Source: Streptomyces sp. Ru71
Lineage (GTDB): Bacteria > Actinomycetota > Actinomycetes > Streptomycetales > Streptomycetaceae
Direction of reading: 5' to 3'
DNA length: 64,000 bases
Assembly (NCBI RefSeq): GCF_002920535.1
Contig: NZ_PQSS01000002.1
Coordinates: forward strand, 62,001 to 126,000
In this document: positions 50,326 to 59,217 of the stretch, one piece after another
How the letters are laid out: every line of letters begins with the position of its first letter
How positions within the stretch are numbered: the stretch's first letter is position 1
The notes under the pieces: model-generated
The model's input: the letters and a program-made list of their open reading frames with translations, nothing else
What the model was told of the DNA's origin: nothing
The model's database searches: none
Position numbers and translations under genes: made by a program

Positions 50326-50535
50326 ATGAATACCCTCAGGGGTTTGGGCGTCTGCGCGCTGCTGGCCGGTATCGCCTACGGTGCGACCCGGGTGGCGACC
50401 CTGGACCAGATCGCCCTGGTGATCACCGTAGGGGTGGTCGTCGTGAGCCTGGCGACGTACGTGGCGTCCATCCGCCGGCGCCGCCACGACCGCCGGGCGG
50501 CGCGCGGCCGGGTCAGGTCCCGCGCGATGTCGTGA
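50326..50535 (+). CDS. Small membrane protein (69 aa)
   Basis: Two predicted TM helices (about residues 5-20 and 27-48) are followed by a strongly basic tail (IRRRRHDRRAARGRVRSR). The ribosome site GGAGAGAG is very good. It follows the glycosyltransferase by 56 bp in the same direction and may be an accessory subunit of it. No family is recognised. Confidence 0.7.
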   Translation: MNTLRGLGVCALLAGIAYGATRVATLDQIALVITVGVVVVSLATYVASIRRRRHDRRAARGRVRSRAMS

Positions 50536-50549
50536 CCGCAGGGCTCCGC

Positions 50550-51854
50550 TTACTTCCGCGTCACCCGTACCACCACCTCGCCCTCCGCGTCCTCCTCCCC
50601 GTCCGGCTCCGTCACCGTGATGCGGATGCCGTGCCGGGGGTCCTCGAAGGACTGGCCCGGCACGAAGGGGGCGTCGGACAGCTCGGCGTGGACGTTCGGG
50701 CTGCGGGTGCAGCCGCCGCTGTCGCGCCGCGAGTCGTACACCCGCACCGGGCCCATGCCGGTGTCGACGTCGGCGTCCACACGGTAGATCAGCACCCCGG
50801 GCCGGCACACCGCCTCGTCGTTTCCGGCCCGGGTGCGCAGCTCCAGGGCGTATCCGGTACGGGCGTCCAGCGGGACGAAGACCAGTTTGGGGCCGCCGGC
50901 CCGGGCGAGCGGGGTGAGCGGGAACTCGGCCGTGCCGGGGGAGGCGGCGCAGCGGACCTGGGAGGCGTCCAGCCAGCCCAGCTTCCACTTGTGCCAGCCG
51001 AGCAGGTCGTTGTTGGCGCCCCAGTCCTCGCTCATGATGTCCCAGTGGCCGACCGCGCCCCCGCCGTCCGCCGTGTACAGGTCGGGCAGACCGAAGACAT
51101 GGCCGTTCTCGTGCGGCAGGACCCGGAAGCCGGTGCGCCCGTAGGAGCCGGAGCCGTCGTCCTGGCGGGAGTAGACGAACGAGGCGTTGGAGATGGGGAC
51201 CCCGTCCGCCACGGGGGCCTCGTTGTTGCCGGCGAAGGTCACGGACAGCACGGTGTCCAGGGCGGACGGGCCGGCGTTCGGGGTGACGAGCACGTTGAGC
51301 AGGTCGTAGTCGCCGAAGTCCACCTGGCCGTCGGCGGTGGCCACGATGTCCTGGACCAGGTCGCGGTAGCCCGGGTCGAAGGGGGCGCCGCGCTCTATGC
51401 CGTAGGCCTTGAACGGCTTCGGCATGCGCAGCCAGCCGGTGATCGGGGTGACCGGGCGGTAGTCCAGGCGGCCGTAGGAACTGGTGGCGAACCACCGCTG
51501 GGTCTGTGGGAAGAACTCGTGGAAGCGGTCCATCGCCCGGCCCGCGCCCCGCGCGTCCGGGAAGTCGATCATCAGGGTGAGCGCGCGCACGGTACCGGTG
51601 GAGTGCGCGTAGCCGCCGGGCGTGGGGACGCCCTCGGACATCTGGACGGCCGGGCCGCCGCTGATCATGCAGGGGCCCAGCCTGGTGGAACGGGACAGCG
51701 CCGCGACGGGGCCCGCTCCGGCCGGCGTGGCACCCGGCGCCAGACGGCCGGTGCCGGCCGAGGTGCTGACGGTGAGGGTGAGCAGGCTGACAGAGACGAG
51801 GGCGGCCATGCGGCGCGGGCGTATCCGGCGGTTCCGGGTTCGCTGCGGCTGCAT
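50550..51854 (-). CDS. Secreted M6-family metalloprotease
   Basis: A 434-residue protein with an N-terminal signal peptide (basic stretch, then MAALVSVSLLTLTVSTSAG). It has an immune-inhibitor-A-like M6 peptidase domain with the zinc motif LPHENGHVFGLPDLY and the downstream DIMSEDWGANNDLLGWHKWK. A C-terminal beta-rich domain follows. Probably an extracellular protease. It is tail-to-tail with the small membrane protein (15-bp gap). Confidence 0.87.
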   Translation of the reverse strand: MQPQRTRNRRIRPRRMAALVSVSLLTLTVSTSAGTGRLAPGATPAGAGPVAALSRSTRLGPCMISGGPAVQMSEGVPTPGGYAHSTGTVRALTLMIDFPDARGAGRAMDRFHEFFPQTQRWFATSSYGRLDYRPVTPITGWLRMPKPFKAYGIERGAPFDPGYRDLVQDIVATADGQVDFGDYDLLNVLVTPNAGPSALDTVLSVTFAGNNEAPVADGVPISNASFVYSRQDDGSGSYGRTGFRVLPHENGHVFGLPDLYTADGGGAVGHWDIMSEDWGANNDLLGWHKWKLGWLDASQVRCAASPGTAEFPLTPLARAGGPKLVFVPLDARTGYALELRTRAGNDEAVCRPGVLIYRVDADVDTGMGPVRVYDSRRDSGGCTRSPNVHAELSDAPFVPGQSFEDPRHGIRITVTEPDGEEDAEGEVVVRVTRK

Positions 51855-51924
51855 CCAGGACCCTTCACTCCAGGCAGCCCCCTGACCACCGGCTGCGCCT
51901 TTGTGATCACCCTCATCGCAGCCG

Positions 51925-51954
51925 GATCGGCCCGCGCGCTGAAGCGGGCCGATC
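51925..51954. terminator. Perfect 11-bp hairpin in a divergent intergenic region
   Basis: GATCGGCCCGC pairs with its complement (51925-51935 with 51944-51954). It lies in the 299-bp gap between the M6 protease and TetR starts, where a terminator is not expected. It could instead be a large operator or a transcriptional insulator. No other signal was recognised in the gap. Confidence 0.4.
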
Positions 51955-52153
51955 GGGGGTTCCCGGGGGTGGTGGGCGCGCTGATCCCCGCGCCGGGGGG
52001 GCCTCGCTCGGAGATGTGATCCAGGTCACAGGAAATCTCTCGGCGGGTGGGAAATAACCGGGGACCGCTTCCCCGTTTAGTCAGGTGTCCGGGCGAAACG
52101 GGGAGCCTTTCCCCGGATCGCGAGCCACAGACAGTCAGCCACAGGAGTACGCC

Positions 52154-52798
52154 GTGACGACCACCGCAACCGCGCCGCGCAAGGTGAGCCGGCCGCGTGC
52201 CGACGCCCTGCGCAACCGCGAGCGCATCGTCACCGCGGCCCGCGAGATGTTCGTCGAGGACGGCCCGGACGTGGCGCTCGACGAGATCGCCCGCCGGGCC
52301 GGCGTCGGCAACGCCACGGTGTACCGCAACTTCCCCGATCGTGACGCCCTCGTCCGCGAGGTCGTCTGCTCCGTCATAGACCGGACGGCGCGGGCGGCCG
52401 AACAGGCGCTGGCCGAGACCGGGGATGCCTTCGAGGCTCTGGAGCGCTTCGCGCACACCGCCGCCGACGAGCGGATCAGCGCGCTGTGCCCGATGGTCTC
52501 CAGCACCTTCGACAAGTCCCACCCCGACCTGGAGGCGGCGCGACAGCGGGTCGAGCGCCTGGTCGCGGAGATGATGGACCGCGCCAAGGCGGCCGGTCAG
52601 CTCCGCGCCGACGTGGAGGTCGGCGATCTGGTGATCGCCGTGGCGCAGCTCAGCCGGCCCCCGGCCGGCACCGGCAGCGGCAGCCTCGACCGTTTCGTCC
52701 ACCGCCATGTGCAGCTGTTCCTGGACGGGATGCGGGCACCGGCCCGCTCCGCCCTGCCGGGCGCGGCCGCGACCGTGGAGGATCTCCGCAACGCCTGA
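52154..52798 (+). CDS. TetR-family regulator
   Basis: A 214-residue TetR repressor: RERIVTAAREMFVEDGPDVALDEIARRAGVGNATVYRNFPDRDAL gives the HTH, followed by a helical ligand domain. The GTG start at 52154 follows AGGAG. It lies 135 bp before a DHA2 exporter in the same direction and is the likely regulator of that pump. Confidence 0.88.
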   Translation: MTTTATAPRKVSRPRADALRNRERIVTAAREMFVEDGPDVALDEIARRAGVGNATVYRNFPDRDALVREVVCSVIDRTARAAEQALAETGDAFEALERFAHTAADERISALCPMVSSTFDKSHPDLEAARQRVERLVAEMMDRAKAAGQLRADVEVGDLVIAVAQLSRPPAGTGSGSLDRFVHRHVQLFLDGMRAPARSALPGAAATVEDLRNA

Positions 52799-52933
52799 AC
52801 GATGAGTTCCGCGCCCGACATCCGTCTGAACGAACGACGACCGTTCCATCGGCCGCCGCGGTAGGCGAGCCGTTCCCGCAACGCACGCTTTCGCACGCTT
52901 TTTCCGTCACGAAGTCCCGAAGTGGGTACCTCC

Positions 52934-54478
52934 ATGTCCAAAACCGCCGTCAAGGCACCCGACACCGTCCCCAGCGGCGGCGACGCCAACCGCTGGAAAG
53001 CGCTCGTCTTCATCGCGCTCGCCCAGCTGATGGTCGTCCTCGACGCCACCATCGTGAACATCGCCCTTCCCTCGGCCCAGCAGGACCTCGGCATATCCGA
53101 CGGCAACCGCCAGTGGGTCGTCACCGCCTACGCCCTGGCCTTCGGCGGTCTGCTGCTGTTCGGCGGCCGGATCGCCGACCTGTGGGGCCGCAAGCGCGCC
53201 TTCGTGGTGGGCCTGGCCGGCTTCGCCGCCGCGTCCGCGCTCGGCGGCGCCGCGACCACCGGCGCCATGATGTTCGGTGCCCGCGCCCTCCAGGGCATCT
53301 TCGGCGCCCTGCTGGCGCCGGCCGCGCTCTCCCTGCTCGCGGTGATGTTCACCGACGCCAAGGAGCGCGCCAAGGCGTTCGGCATCTACGGTGCCATCGC
53401 CGGTGGCGGCGGCGCCGTCGGCTTCATCCTCGGCGGCGTGCTGACCGAGTACATGGACTGGCGCTGGACCTTCTTCGTCAACATCCCGTTCGCCGTCATC
53501 GCCGCGGCCGGCGCCTACTTCGTCATCCGTGAGCCCGAGGGCGGCCGCAACCGCAACCCGCTCGACATCCCCGGCGTGCTCCTGTCCACCCTGGGCCTGG
53601 TCGCGCTGGTCTACGGCTTCACCCGCGCCGAGTCCGACGGCTGGGGCGACACGACGACCACCTCCCTGTTCGTCGCGTCCGCCGTCCTGCTGCTGGCCTT
53701 CGTCGTCACCGAGGCCAAGGTCAAGGCCCCGCTGCTGCCCCTGCGTGTGATCACCGACCGCAACCGCGGCGGCGTCTACCTCTCGCTCGGCATCGCCATC
53801 ATCGCGATGTTCGGCACCTTCCTCTTCCTGACCTACTACCTGCAGGTCGTGAAGGGCTACTCGCCGATCAAGACCGGCTTCGCCTTCCTGCCCATGATCG
53901 CGGGCATGATGGTCGGCTCCACCCAGATCGGCACCCGTCTGATGACCCGCGTCCCGGCCCGCGCGCTGATGGGCCCCGGCTTCGTGGTCGCCGCGGCCGG
54001 CATGCTGCTGATGACGCAGCTGACGATCGACTCGTCGTACACCTCGACGCTGCTGCCGTCGATGCTGCTGCTCGGCCTCGGCATGGGTACGGCGTTCATG
54101 CCCGCCATGTCGCTGGCCACCCTGGGCGTCGAGCCCCGGGACGCCGGTGTCGCCTCCGCGATGGTCAACACCTCGCAGCAGGTGGGCGGCGCGATCGGCA
54201 CCGCCCTGCTGAACACGATCGCCGCCTCCGCGACCACCGCGTACATCAAGGACCACATCGCCGGCGCGACCTCGAAGTCGCAGGCGCAGCTGGTCCAGCT
54301 GCAGGGCCAGGTGCACGGCTACACCAACGCCATCTGGTTCGCCGTCGGCATGCTGGCGCTGGCCGCGGTGATCGCGGTGACCCTGGTCAACGCCGGCCGC
54401 CCCGGCTCCTCCCCGGTGGCCTCCGGCTCCGGCGACGGCGTCGAGGACGAGGCCCCGATTCCGGTGGTGGCCCACTGA
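52934..54478 (+). CDS. MFS exporter, DHA2/EmrB-QacA type (14 TM)
   Basis: A 514-residue transporter with the TM1 motif QLMVVLDATIVNIALPSAQ, the loop RIADLWGRKRAFV, motif C AGGGGAVGFILGGVL and about 14 TM segments. The C-terminus is polar. It probably exports drugs or metabolites under control of the TetR gene upstream. A GTG at 52922 would add four residues. It ends 15 bp from the convergent MarR gene. Confidence 0.9.
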   Translation: MSKTAVKAPDTVPSGGDANRWKALVFIALAQLMVVLDATIVNIALPSAQQDLGISDGNRQWVVTAYALAFGGLLLFGGRIADLWGRKRAFVVGLAGFAAASALGGAATTGAMMFGARALQGIFGALLAPAALSLLAVMFTDAKERAKAFGIYGAIAGGGGAVGFILGGVLTEYMDWRWTFFVNIPFAVIAAAGAYFVIREPEGGRNRNPLDIPGVLLSTLGLVALVYGFTRAESDGWGDTTTTSLFVASAVLLLAFVVTEAKVKAPLLPLRVITDRNRGGVYLSLGIAIIAMFGTFLFLTYYLQVVKGYSPIKTGFAFLPMIAGMMVGSTQIGTRLMTRVPARALMGPGFVVAAAGMLLMTQLTIDSSYTSTLLPSMLLLGLGMGTAFMPAMSLATLGVEPRDAGVASAMVNTSQQVGGAIGTALLNTIAASATTAYIKDHIAGATSKSQAQLVQLQGQVHGYTNAIWFAVGMLALAAVIAVTLVNAGRPGSSPVASGSGDGVEDEAPIPVVAH

Positions 54479-54493
54479 CCGGCGCCCGGTGAA

Positions 54494-55021
54494 CTAGCGG
54501 AGCCAGGGCAGGTCCGCACCCGCTTCCTTGGGCTGGAGGCCCTCGGCGACGATCTCCATGATCTCGCCGAGGGCCTTCTGCTGTGCCGGGCTGAGCCGCT
54601 CGAACAGCGCCTGGCGCACGGCGGCCACATGGCCGGGCGCGGTGCGCTTCAGCACCTCAAGGCCCTCGTCGGTGAGCACCGCGAACTGGCCGCGCTTGTC
54701 GGATGGGCAGTCCTCGCGGCGCACCCAGCCGTTCTTCTCCAGGCGGGCGATCGCGTGGGAGAGCCGGGAGCGGGTGATCTTGGCGTACATGGCCAGCTCG
54801 GTCATGCGCAGCCGCCTGCGGGGGGACTCGGCGAGACGGACGAGAAGGCCGTAGTAGATGTGCGGCATGCCCGCGTCCCGCTGGAGCTGGCGGTCGAGAT
54901 GGTCCTCCAGGAGCGTGGTGGCCTCCAGGTAGGAACGCCACACGCGCTGCTCCTCGTCGCTGAGCCAGCGGGGTGTCTCCGTGGATGTCTCCGTGGATGC
55001 GGATGCGGGTGCCGTGGTCAT
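54494..55021 (-). CDS. MarR-family regulator
   Basis: A 175-residue MarR protein with the winged helix RMTELAMYAKITRSRLSHAIARLEKNGWV and REDCPSDKRGQFAVLTDEG. It is divergent from a DOPA-dioxygenase-family gene across a 118-bp region with a repeated AT-rich element, so it probably represses itself and that gene in response to a phenolic or similar ligand (inference). Confidence 0.9.
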   Translation of the reverse strand: MTTAPASASTETSTETPRWLSDEEQRVWRSYLEATTLLEDHLDRQLQRDAGMPHIYYGLLVRLAESPRRRLRMTELAMYAKITRSRLSHAIARLEKNGWVRREDCPSDKRGQFAVLTDEGLEVLKRTAPGHVAAVRQALFERLSPAQQKALGEIMEIVAEGLQPKEAGADLPWLR

Positions 55022-55044
55022 ACCACCACTGTACGGGCCCTGTC

Positions 55045-55103
55045 CTTGAATCTTAAACAAATCGGACGTACCCTGGAGAGAGGAAAGCTTGAGACTTAAA
55101 GCA
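55045..55103. promoter_or_regulatory. Probable MarR operators
   Basis: Two direct repeats, CTTGAATCTTAAACA (55045-55059) and CTTGAGACTTAAAGCA (55088-55103), lie in the divergent gap between the marR and dioxygenase genes. The TTGA-N2-CTTAAA core is AT-rich and typical of MarR-family sites. Confidence 0.6.
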
Positions 55104-55139
55104 TCTGTTTGAGCACCACGTTCCGAGGGAGTACCGCCG

Positions 55140-55928
55140 ATGTCCGCCACCACCCGGGAGCGCATGCCCGCCCTGTACCTCAGCCACGGCGCCCCGCCGC
55201 TCGCGGACGACCCCGTCTGGCCCGGTGAGCTCGCCGCCTGGTCCGCCGCGCTGCCGCGGCCGAAGGCGATCCTGATGGTCTCCGCGCACTGGGAGGAGGC
55301 CCCGCTCGCCCTCGGCGCCACCACGACCGTCCCGCTCGTCTACGACTTCTGGGGCTTCCCCGAGCACTACTACCGCGTCCGCTACGAGGCGCCCGGCGCC
55401 CCGGAGCTCGCCGAGAGCGTCCGCAAGCTGCTGCGCGCCCCCGGTATGCCGGTGCAGGACATCCCCGACCGCGGCCTCGACCACGGCGCCTACGTGCCGC
55501 TCGTCGAGATGTACCCCGGCGCCGACATCCCCGTCCTGCAGGTCTCCATGCCCACGCTGGACCCGGTGCGGCTGATGGAGATCGGCCGCCGGCTCGCGCC
55601 GCTGCGCGACGAGGGCGTCCTGATCGTCGGCTCCGGCTTCTTCACCCACAACCTGGCCGCGCTGCGGCACGCCGGCGGCGTCCCGGCCTGGTCGGCGGAG
55701 TTCGACGACTGGGGGCGGCAGGCCCTGGACGGCGGTGACGTGGACGCGCTGCTGGACTTCCTGCACCGCTCCCCGGCCGGGCAGCTCGCCCACCCGCGCA
55801 CCGAGCACTTCGCCCCGCTGTTCGTGACCATGGGCGCGGCGGACGCCGCCGGTGAGCTCGGGGAACAGAAGTCCGTGATCGACGGGTTCTGGCTGGGGCT
55901 GGCCAAGCGGTCGGTGCAGTTCGGCTGA
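55140..55928 (+). CDS. LigB/DODA-type extradiol dioxygenase family protein
   Basis: A 262-residue protein of the 4,5-DOPA dioxygenase (YgiD) group. Metal-binding histidines are in YLSHGAPPLADD, MVSAHWEEAP and the GLDHGAYVPLVEMYP segment, with GSGFFTHNLAAL and the C-terminal EHFAPLFVTMGAA. The family opens catechol rings or has lost that activity. It is regulated by the adjacent MarR, and this divergent pair is common in streptomycetes. GGGAG precedes the ATG. Confidence 0.88.
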   Translation: MSATTRERMPALYLSHGAPPLADDPVWPGELAAWSAALPRPKAILMVSAHWEEAPLALGATTTVPLVYDFWGFPEHYYRVRYEAPGAPELAESVRKLLRAPGMPVQDIPDRGLDHGAYVPLVEMYPGADIPVLQVSMPTLDPVRLMEIGRRLAPLRDEGVLIVGSGFFTHNLAALRHAGGVPAWSAEFDDWGRQALDGGDVDALLDFLHRSPAGQLAHPRTEHFAPLFVTMGAADAAGELGEQKSVIDGFWLGLAKRSVQFG

Positions 55929-55948
55929 CCCGTCCGCTCCGGGCGGCC

Positions 55949-56461
55949 TCAGAGATCCTTCTCGTACCAGGCCACGTCCCAGTAGCGGCCGAACTTGCGG
56001 CCCACCTCCCGGTACGTCCCCACGTGCCGGAAACCGAAGCGCGCGTGCAGCCGGGCGGACGCCTCGTTCGGCTGGGCGATGCCCGCGTAGGCGCGGTGCA
56101 GGTCCTCACCGGCCAGCGCCTCGAACAGCGCCGTGTACAGCAGCGTGCCGACGCCGCGCCCGCCGGCCCCCGGGGCGACGTAGACCGTCGTCTCCACGGA
56201 GGTCGAGTAGGCGGGCTTGGCGCGGTAAGGGCTGGATGTGGCGTACCCCAGAATTTCCTGTGTGTCCGCGTCCGTGGCAACCCTCAGACGGTACGGGCCG
56301 TCTTCAGGGTGGGAGAGCAACCAAGGGCGGCGCTCTTCGGGGGGGAACGCAGTGGTGTCGAATGTGATGGGCGTCTCACGTACATAGTGGTTGTACAGAT
56401 CCGTGAGGCCTTCGAGGTCGGCCTCCGTCCCGGGCCTGACCTGCACATCTCGACGTCGCAT
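55949..56461 (-). CDS. GNAT N-acetyltransferase, phosphinothricin acetyltransferase-like
   Basis: A 170-residue GNAT protein resembling Pat/Bar-type acetyltransferases: LYNHYVRETPITFDT, PPEERRPWLLSHP, the acetyl-CoA loop YVAPGAGGRGVGTLLYTAL and ARFGFRHVGTYREVGRKFG. It is divergent from hrdD. Such genes are common housekeeping N-acyltransferases acting on amino-acid analogues. Confidence 0.87.
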   Translation of the reverse strand: MRRRDVQVRPGTEADLEGLTDLYNHYVRETPITFDTTAFPPEERRPWLLSHPEDGPYRLRVATDADTQEILGYATSSPYRAKPAYSTSVETTVYVAPGAGGRGVGTLLYTALFEALAGEDLHRAYAGIAQPNEASARLHARFGFRHVGTYREVGRKFGRYWDVAWYEKDL

Positions 56462-56689
56462 CGGCACCTCGCCTCCTCGTGCGGCCGCACAGGGTACTGC
56501 ATGATCAGAAAATTCGGGGGTCGGGTTGGGAATTCTGTCCGGATTCCAGTCGTTGTTTCCATCGGATGCAGGGCACCCGAGGAGAGTCCGAGGAGTCCGG
56601 AGGAGGGTCCGGAAGACCTCGGAGGCGCTCCTCGCCGTGCCGAGTGTCCGACGGACCACCCGCTGACCCACCATCGCAAGGGAGCACGC
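56462..56689. promoter_or_regulatory. Divergent promoter and leader region upstream of hrdD
   Basis: A 228-bp gap. It contains an AT-rich block near 56500-56560 that probably holds the promoter, then a purine-rich leader with repeated GAGGAGTCCG-like elements (56579-56612). hrdD in S. coelicolor is known to be under extracytoplasmic-function sigma control; which element applies here cannot be read with confidence. Confidence 0.4.
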
Positions 56690-57685
56690 ATGGCAACCCG
56701 TGCCGTCGCCCGTCGTCAGTCCGCCACCGGCGAGACGGCCGACGCGGCAAGCAGTGTTCGCGCCACCGGCGACATCGCCGACCGCGATCTGGTCGGCATG
56801 TACCTCGACGAGATCGCGCGGACACCGCTGCTCGACGCCGCCAAGGAGGTCGAGCTGTCCCAGCAGATCGAGGCGGGTGTCTTCGCGCGGCAGATCCTCG
56901 ACGGGTTCGAGGAGTCCGAGGTGGATGCGAGCCGTGAGGAGCTGAAGGCCCTGGTCGCTCAGGGAGAGCGGGCCAAGGACGTCTTCATCCGCTCCAACCT
57001 GCGGCTGGTCGTGGCCGTGGCCCGGCGCTACCCGCGCAGCGGCCTGCCCCTGCTGGACCTGATCCAGGAGGGCAACGCCGGCCTGGTGCGCGCGGTCGAG
57101 AAGTTCGACTACCGCAAGGGCTTCAAGTTCTCCACGTACGCCACGTGGTGGATCCGCCAGGCGATCACCCGCTCCATAGCGGACCAGTCGCGCACCATCC
57201 GGCTGCCCGTCCACCTGGTGGAGGAGCTGGGCCGCATCCGCCGCGTGCAGCGCGAGTTCAACCGCGAGCACGGGCGCGACCCGGAGCCCGCGGAGATCGC
57301 CGCCGAGCTCGGCGCCACGCCGGAGCGCGTCACCGACGTCCTGGACTGGGCCCGCGACCCGGTCTCGCTGAACATGTCGGTGGACGACGAGGGCGAGACC
57401 CAGTTCGGCGACCTGCTGGAGGACACCTCCGCGGTGAGCCCCGAGCAGTCGGTCCTCACGCTGCTGCGCAGCGAGGAGCTGGACGACCTGATCGGCCGCC
57501 TGGACCAGCGCACGGCCTCGATCATCAAGATGCGGTACGGCATCGAGGACGGCCGTGAGCGCACGCTGACCGAGGTGGGCAAGGAGCACGGCCTGACGCG
57601 CGAGCGGATCCGGCAGATCGAGAAGCACGCGCTGCTGGAGCTGAAGAAGCTGGCCCGTGACACCGGCTTCGACGCGGCGGCCTGA
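56690..57685 (+). CDS. hrdD: RNA polymerase sigma factor HrdD (group 2 sigma-70)
   Basis: A 331-residue group 2 sigma factor. Region 1.2 is DLVGMYLDEIARTPLLDA. Region 2 is IRSNLRLVVAVARRY, LIQEGNAGLVRAVEKFD and FKFSTYATWWIRQAI. Region 3 has DPEPAEIAAELGATPERV. Region 4 has RERTLTEVGKEHGLTRERIR. It closely matches HrdD of S. coelicolor as I remember it, including the short N-terminus and the ending RDTGFDAAA. GGGAG precedes the ATG. It marks this flank as core chromosome. Confidence 0.92.
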   Translation: MATRAVARRQSATGETADAASSVRATGDIADRDLVGMYLDEIARTPLLDAAKEVELSQQIEAGVFARQILDGFEESEVDASREELKALVAQGERAKDVFIRSNLRLVVAVARRYPRSGLPLLDLIQEGNAGLVRAVEKFDYRKGFKFSTYATWWIRQAITRSIADQSRTIRLPVHLVEELGRIRRVQREFNREHGRDPEPAEIAAELGATPERVTDVLDWARDPVSLNMSVDDEGETQFGDLLEDTSAVSPEQSVLTLLRSEELDDLIGRLDQRTASIIKMRYGIEDGRERTLTEVGKEHGLTRERIRQIEKHALLELKKLARDTGFDAAA

Positions 57686-58186
57686 GCGGGCGTACGAGGG
57701 GCGTCCGGCGTGCGCGGGCGCGTACGCCGGGTGGCGAAAGACCGCGCAAACATGGCGCTGTTCCGCCGCTTCAACCCGCGGGGGCCAGGGAACAAGACTT
57801 CACAGCACGGGAGTTCGGACGGAGACCCACCGACTCCCGCCCCCGGCAGACCGTTTCGGCGGCTCGCGAGCCAACTGAACCACGTCCCGACGCAATCCCC
57901 CCCGGCGCCGGGACTTCCCAGAGCCGGACTTCGGCGCCTTCCCCCCGGGTGCCGGGGTCCGGCTCCTTTGTGCCTACGACGGGATCACCGAAGGGCGGGA
58001 GCACGGCGAGACGGAACGGGCCACCCCGTACCTGAACCACGGGGTGACCCGCCCGGACCGGAGATTCTGTCACATCGGTGTGCAATGCCTCACCCCGCCC
58101 GGCCCGCCTCCGCCGCCCCGCCTCGCCCGGCTCCCTCGCTCAGCGCCATGGCCCCGCCCCGCTCAGTGCCATGGCCCCCGCCCCGC
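57686..58186. other. 501-bp non-coding gap between hrdD and the WYL regulator
   Basis: This is a tail-to-tail gap with no convincing gene. It holds the hrdD terminator (57921-57965) and a GC-rich stretch of short direct repeats. A duplicated unit of about 24 bp (CTCAGYGCCATGGCCCC and following CGCCCC) lies at 58138-58190, touching the end of the WYL gene. A 104-codon minus-strand open frame at 57771-58085 has no family features and was not called. Confidence 0.5.
57921..57965 (+). terminator. hrdD terminator
   Basis: GAGCCGGAC pairs with GTCCGGCTC (57921-57929 with 57957-57965) around a further internal GC stem, followed by CTTTGT. It is 236 bp after the hrdD stop. Confidence 0.65.
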
Positions 58187-59155
58187 TCAGCCGCTTCGCC
58201 CGGCCCGGCTCAGCCGCTCGCCCAACTCGCGTACCGACTCCACCAGTTCCGCCGGCTCGCGCACCGTGAAGTCGAAGCCCAGCATCGCCAGCCGGGCCGC
58301 CAGCCAGTCCACCGGGCCGCTGCCCCGGCCGCGCAGCACACACCCGCCGTCCTCGGCGGGCTCCGGCGCCCCGAGCCACTCCGGCACCCGCGCGGCGACC
58401 GCCTCCGCCGGTGCGGCGAACGCGACGAGGAAGTCGTACGACTCGTGCCCGCGCCGCATCGACCGCCGCAGGTACTCCGCCGCGCTCCCCTCGGGCAGCT
58501 CCCGCGGGGTGAACCGCGCGCCCGTCGCGAACGGCTCGCTCACCCGGTCCACGCGGAACGTCCGCCAGTCCTCGCGCCCCAGGTCGTAGGCGACGAGGTA
58601 CCAGCGCCGCCCCGTCGACACCAGCCGGTACGGCTCGGTCAGCCGCCGCGACTGGGTTCCGTCGGCGGCCCGGTAGGCGAACCGCAGCCGCTCCCGCCCG
58701 GCCACCGTGGACGCCATCACGGTGAGCGTCTCGGGTGCGATGCTCGGCCCGTCCCCGCTGGTCAGCAGCGTGGTGGCGGCCTGCAGCGTGGTCACCCGGT
58801 GGCGCAGCCGGGCCGGCAGCACCTGTTCCAGCTTGGCCAGCGCCCGCACGGACGCCTCCTCCACGCCCTCGACCGCGTGGCCGGCTCCCGCCCGCAGCCC
58901 GACCGCGATGGCGACCGCCTCCTCGTCGTCGAGGACGAGCGGCGGCATCGCCTTGCCCGCGACCAGCCGGTAGCCGCCGTCGGCGCCCATGGTCGCCTGC
59001 ACGGGGTAGCCGAGTTCGCGCAGCCGGTCGATGTCCCGGCGGACGGTGCGGCGGGAGACGCCGAGCCGTTCGGCGAGCTCGCCGCCGGGCCATTCGCGCG
59101 GCGTCTGGAGGAGGGAGAGCAACTGCAGCAGCCGGGCCGGGGTGTCCGTCGTCAT
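58187..59155 (-). CDS. WYL-domain (DeoR-like HTH) regulator
   Basis: A 322-residue regulator: N-terminal HTH with LAERLGVSRRTVRRDIDRLR and YPVQATMGADGGYRL, a central WYL domain (LRFAYRAADG, TGRRWYLVAYDLGREDW, FRVDRV) and a C-terminal WCX extension. WYL proteins sense small molecules or nucleic acids. It is divergent from an MFS exporter with only 62 bp between starts and an inverted repeat there, so it probably controls that pump. Confidence 0.9.
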   Translation of the reverse strand: MTTDTPARLLQLLSLLQTPREWPGGELAERLGVSRRTVRRDIDRLRELGYPVQATMGADGGYRLVAGKAMPPLVLDDEEAVAIAVGLRAGAGHAVEGVEEASVRALAKLEQVLPARLRHRVTTLQAATTLLTSGDGPSIAPETLTVMASTVAGRERLRFAYRAADGTQSRRLTEPYRLVSTGRRWYLVAYDLGREDWRTFRVDRVSEPFATGARFTPRELPEGSAAEYLRRSMRRGHESYDFLVAFAAPAEAVAARVPEWLGAPEPAEDGGCVLRGRGSGPVDWLAARLAMLGFDFTVREPAELVESVRELGERLSRAGRSG

Positions 59156-59177
59156 GGAATCGAGAATGCCGCAGAAA

Positions 59178-59207
59178 TAGGACGTGATCTGACCTACTGG
59201 CGTCCTA
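59178..59207. promoter_or_regulatory. Inverted-repeat operator between WYL regulator and MFS gene
   Basis: TAGGACG (59178-59184) and CGTCCTA (59201-59207) form a perfect 7-bp inverted repeat with a 16-bp spacer in the 62-bp divergent gap. It is positioned to control both genes. Confidence 0.55.
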
Positions 59208-59217
59208 CCTTCGACGC

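Noticed and set aside
57771..58085. A 104-codon minus-strand open frame in the gap after hrdD
   Set aside because: No ribosome site or family features, and it runs through the hrdD terminator; judged non-coding.
57686..58186. Possible riboswitch or structured RNA in the GC-rich gap
   Set aside because: No match to the conserved core of any class I can recall, and no downstream gene in a suitable position; the structure is explained by a terminator and repeats.
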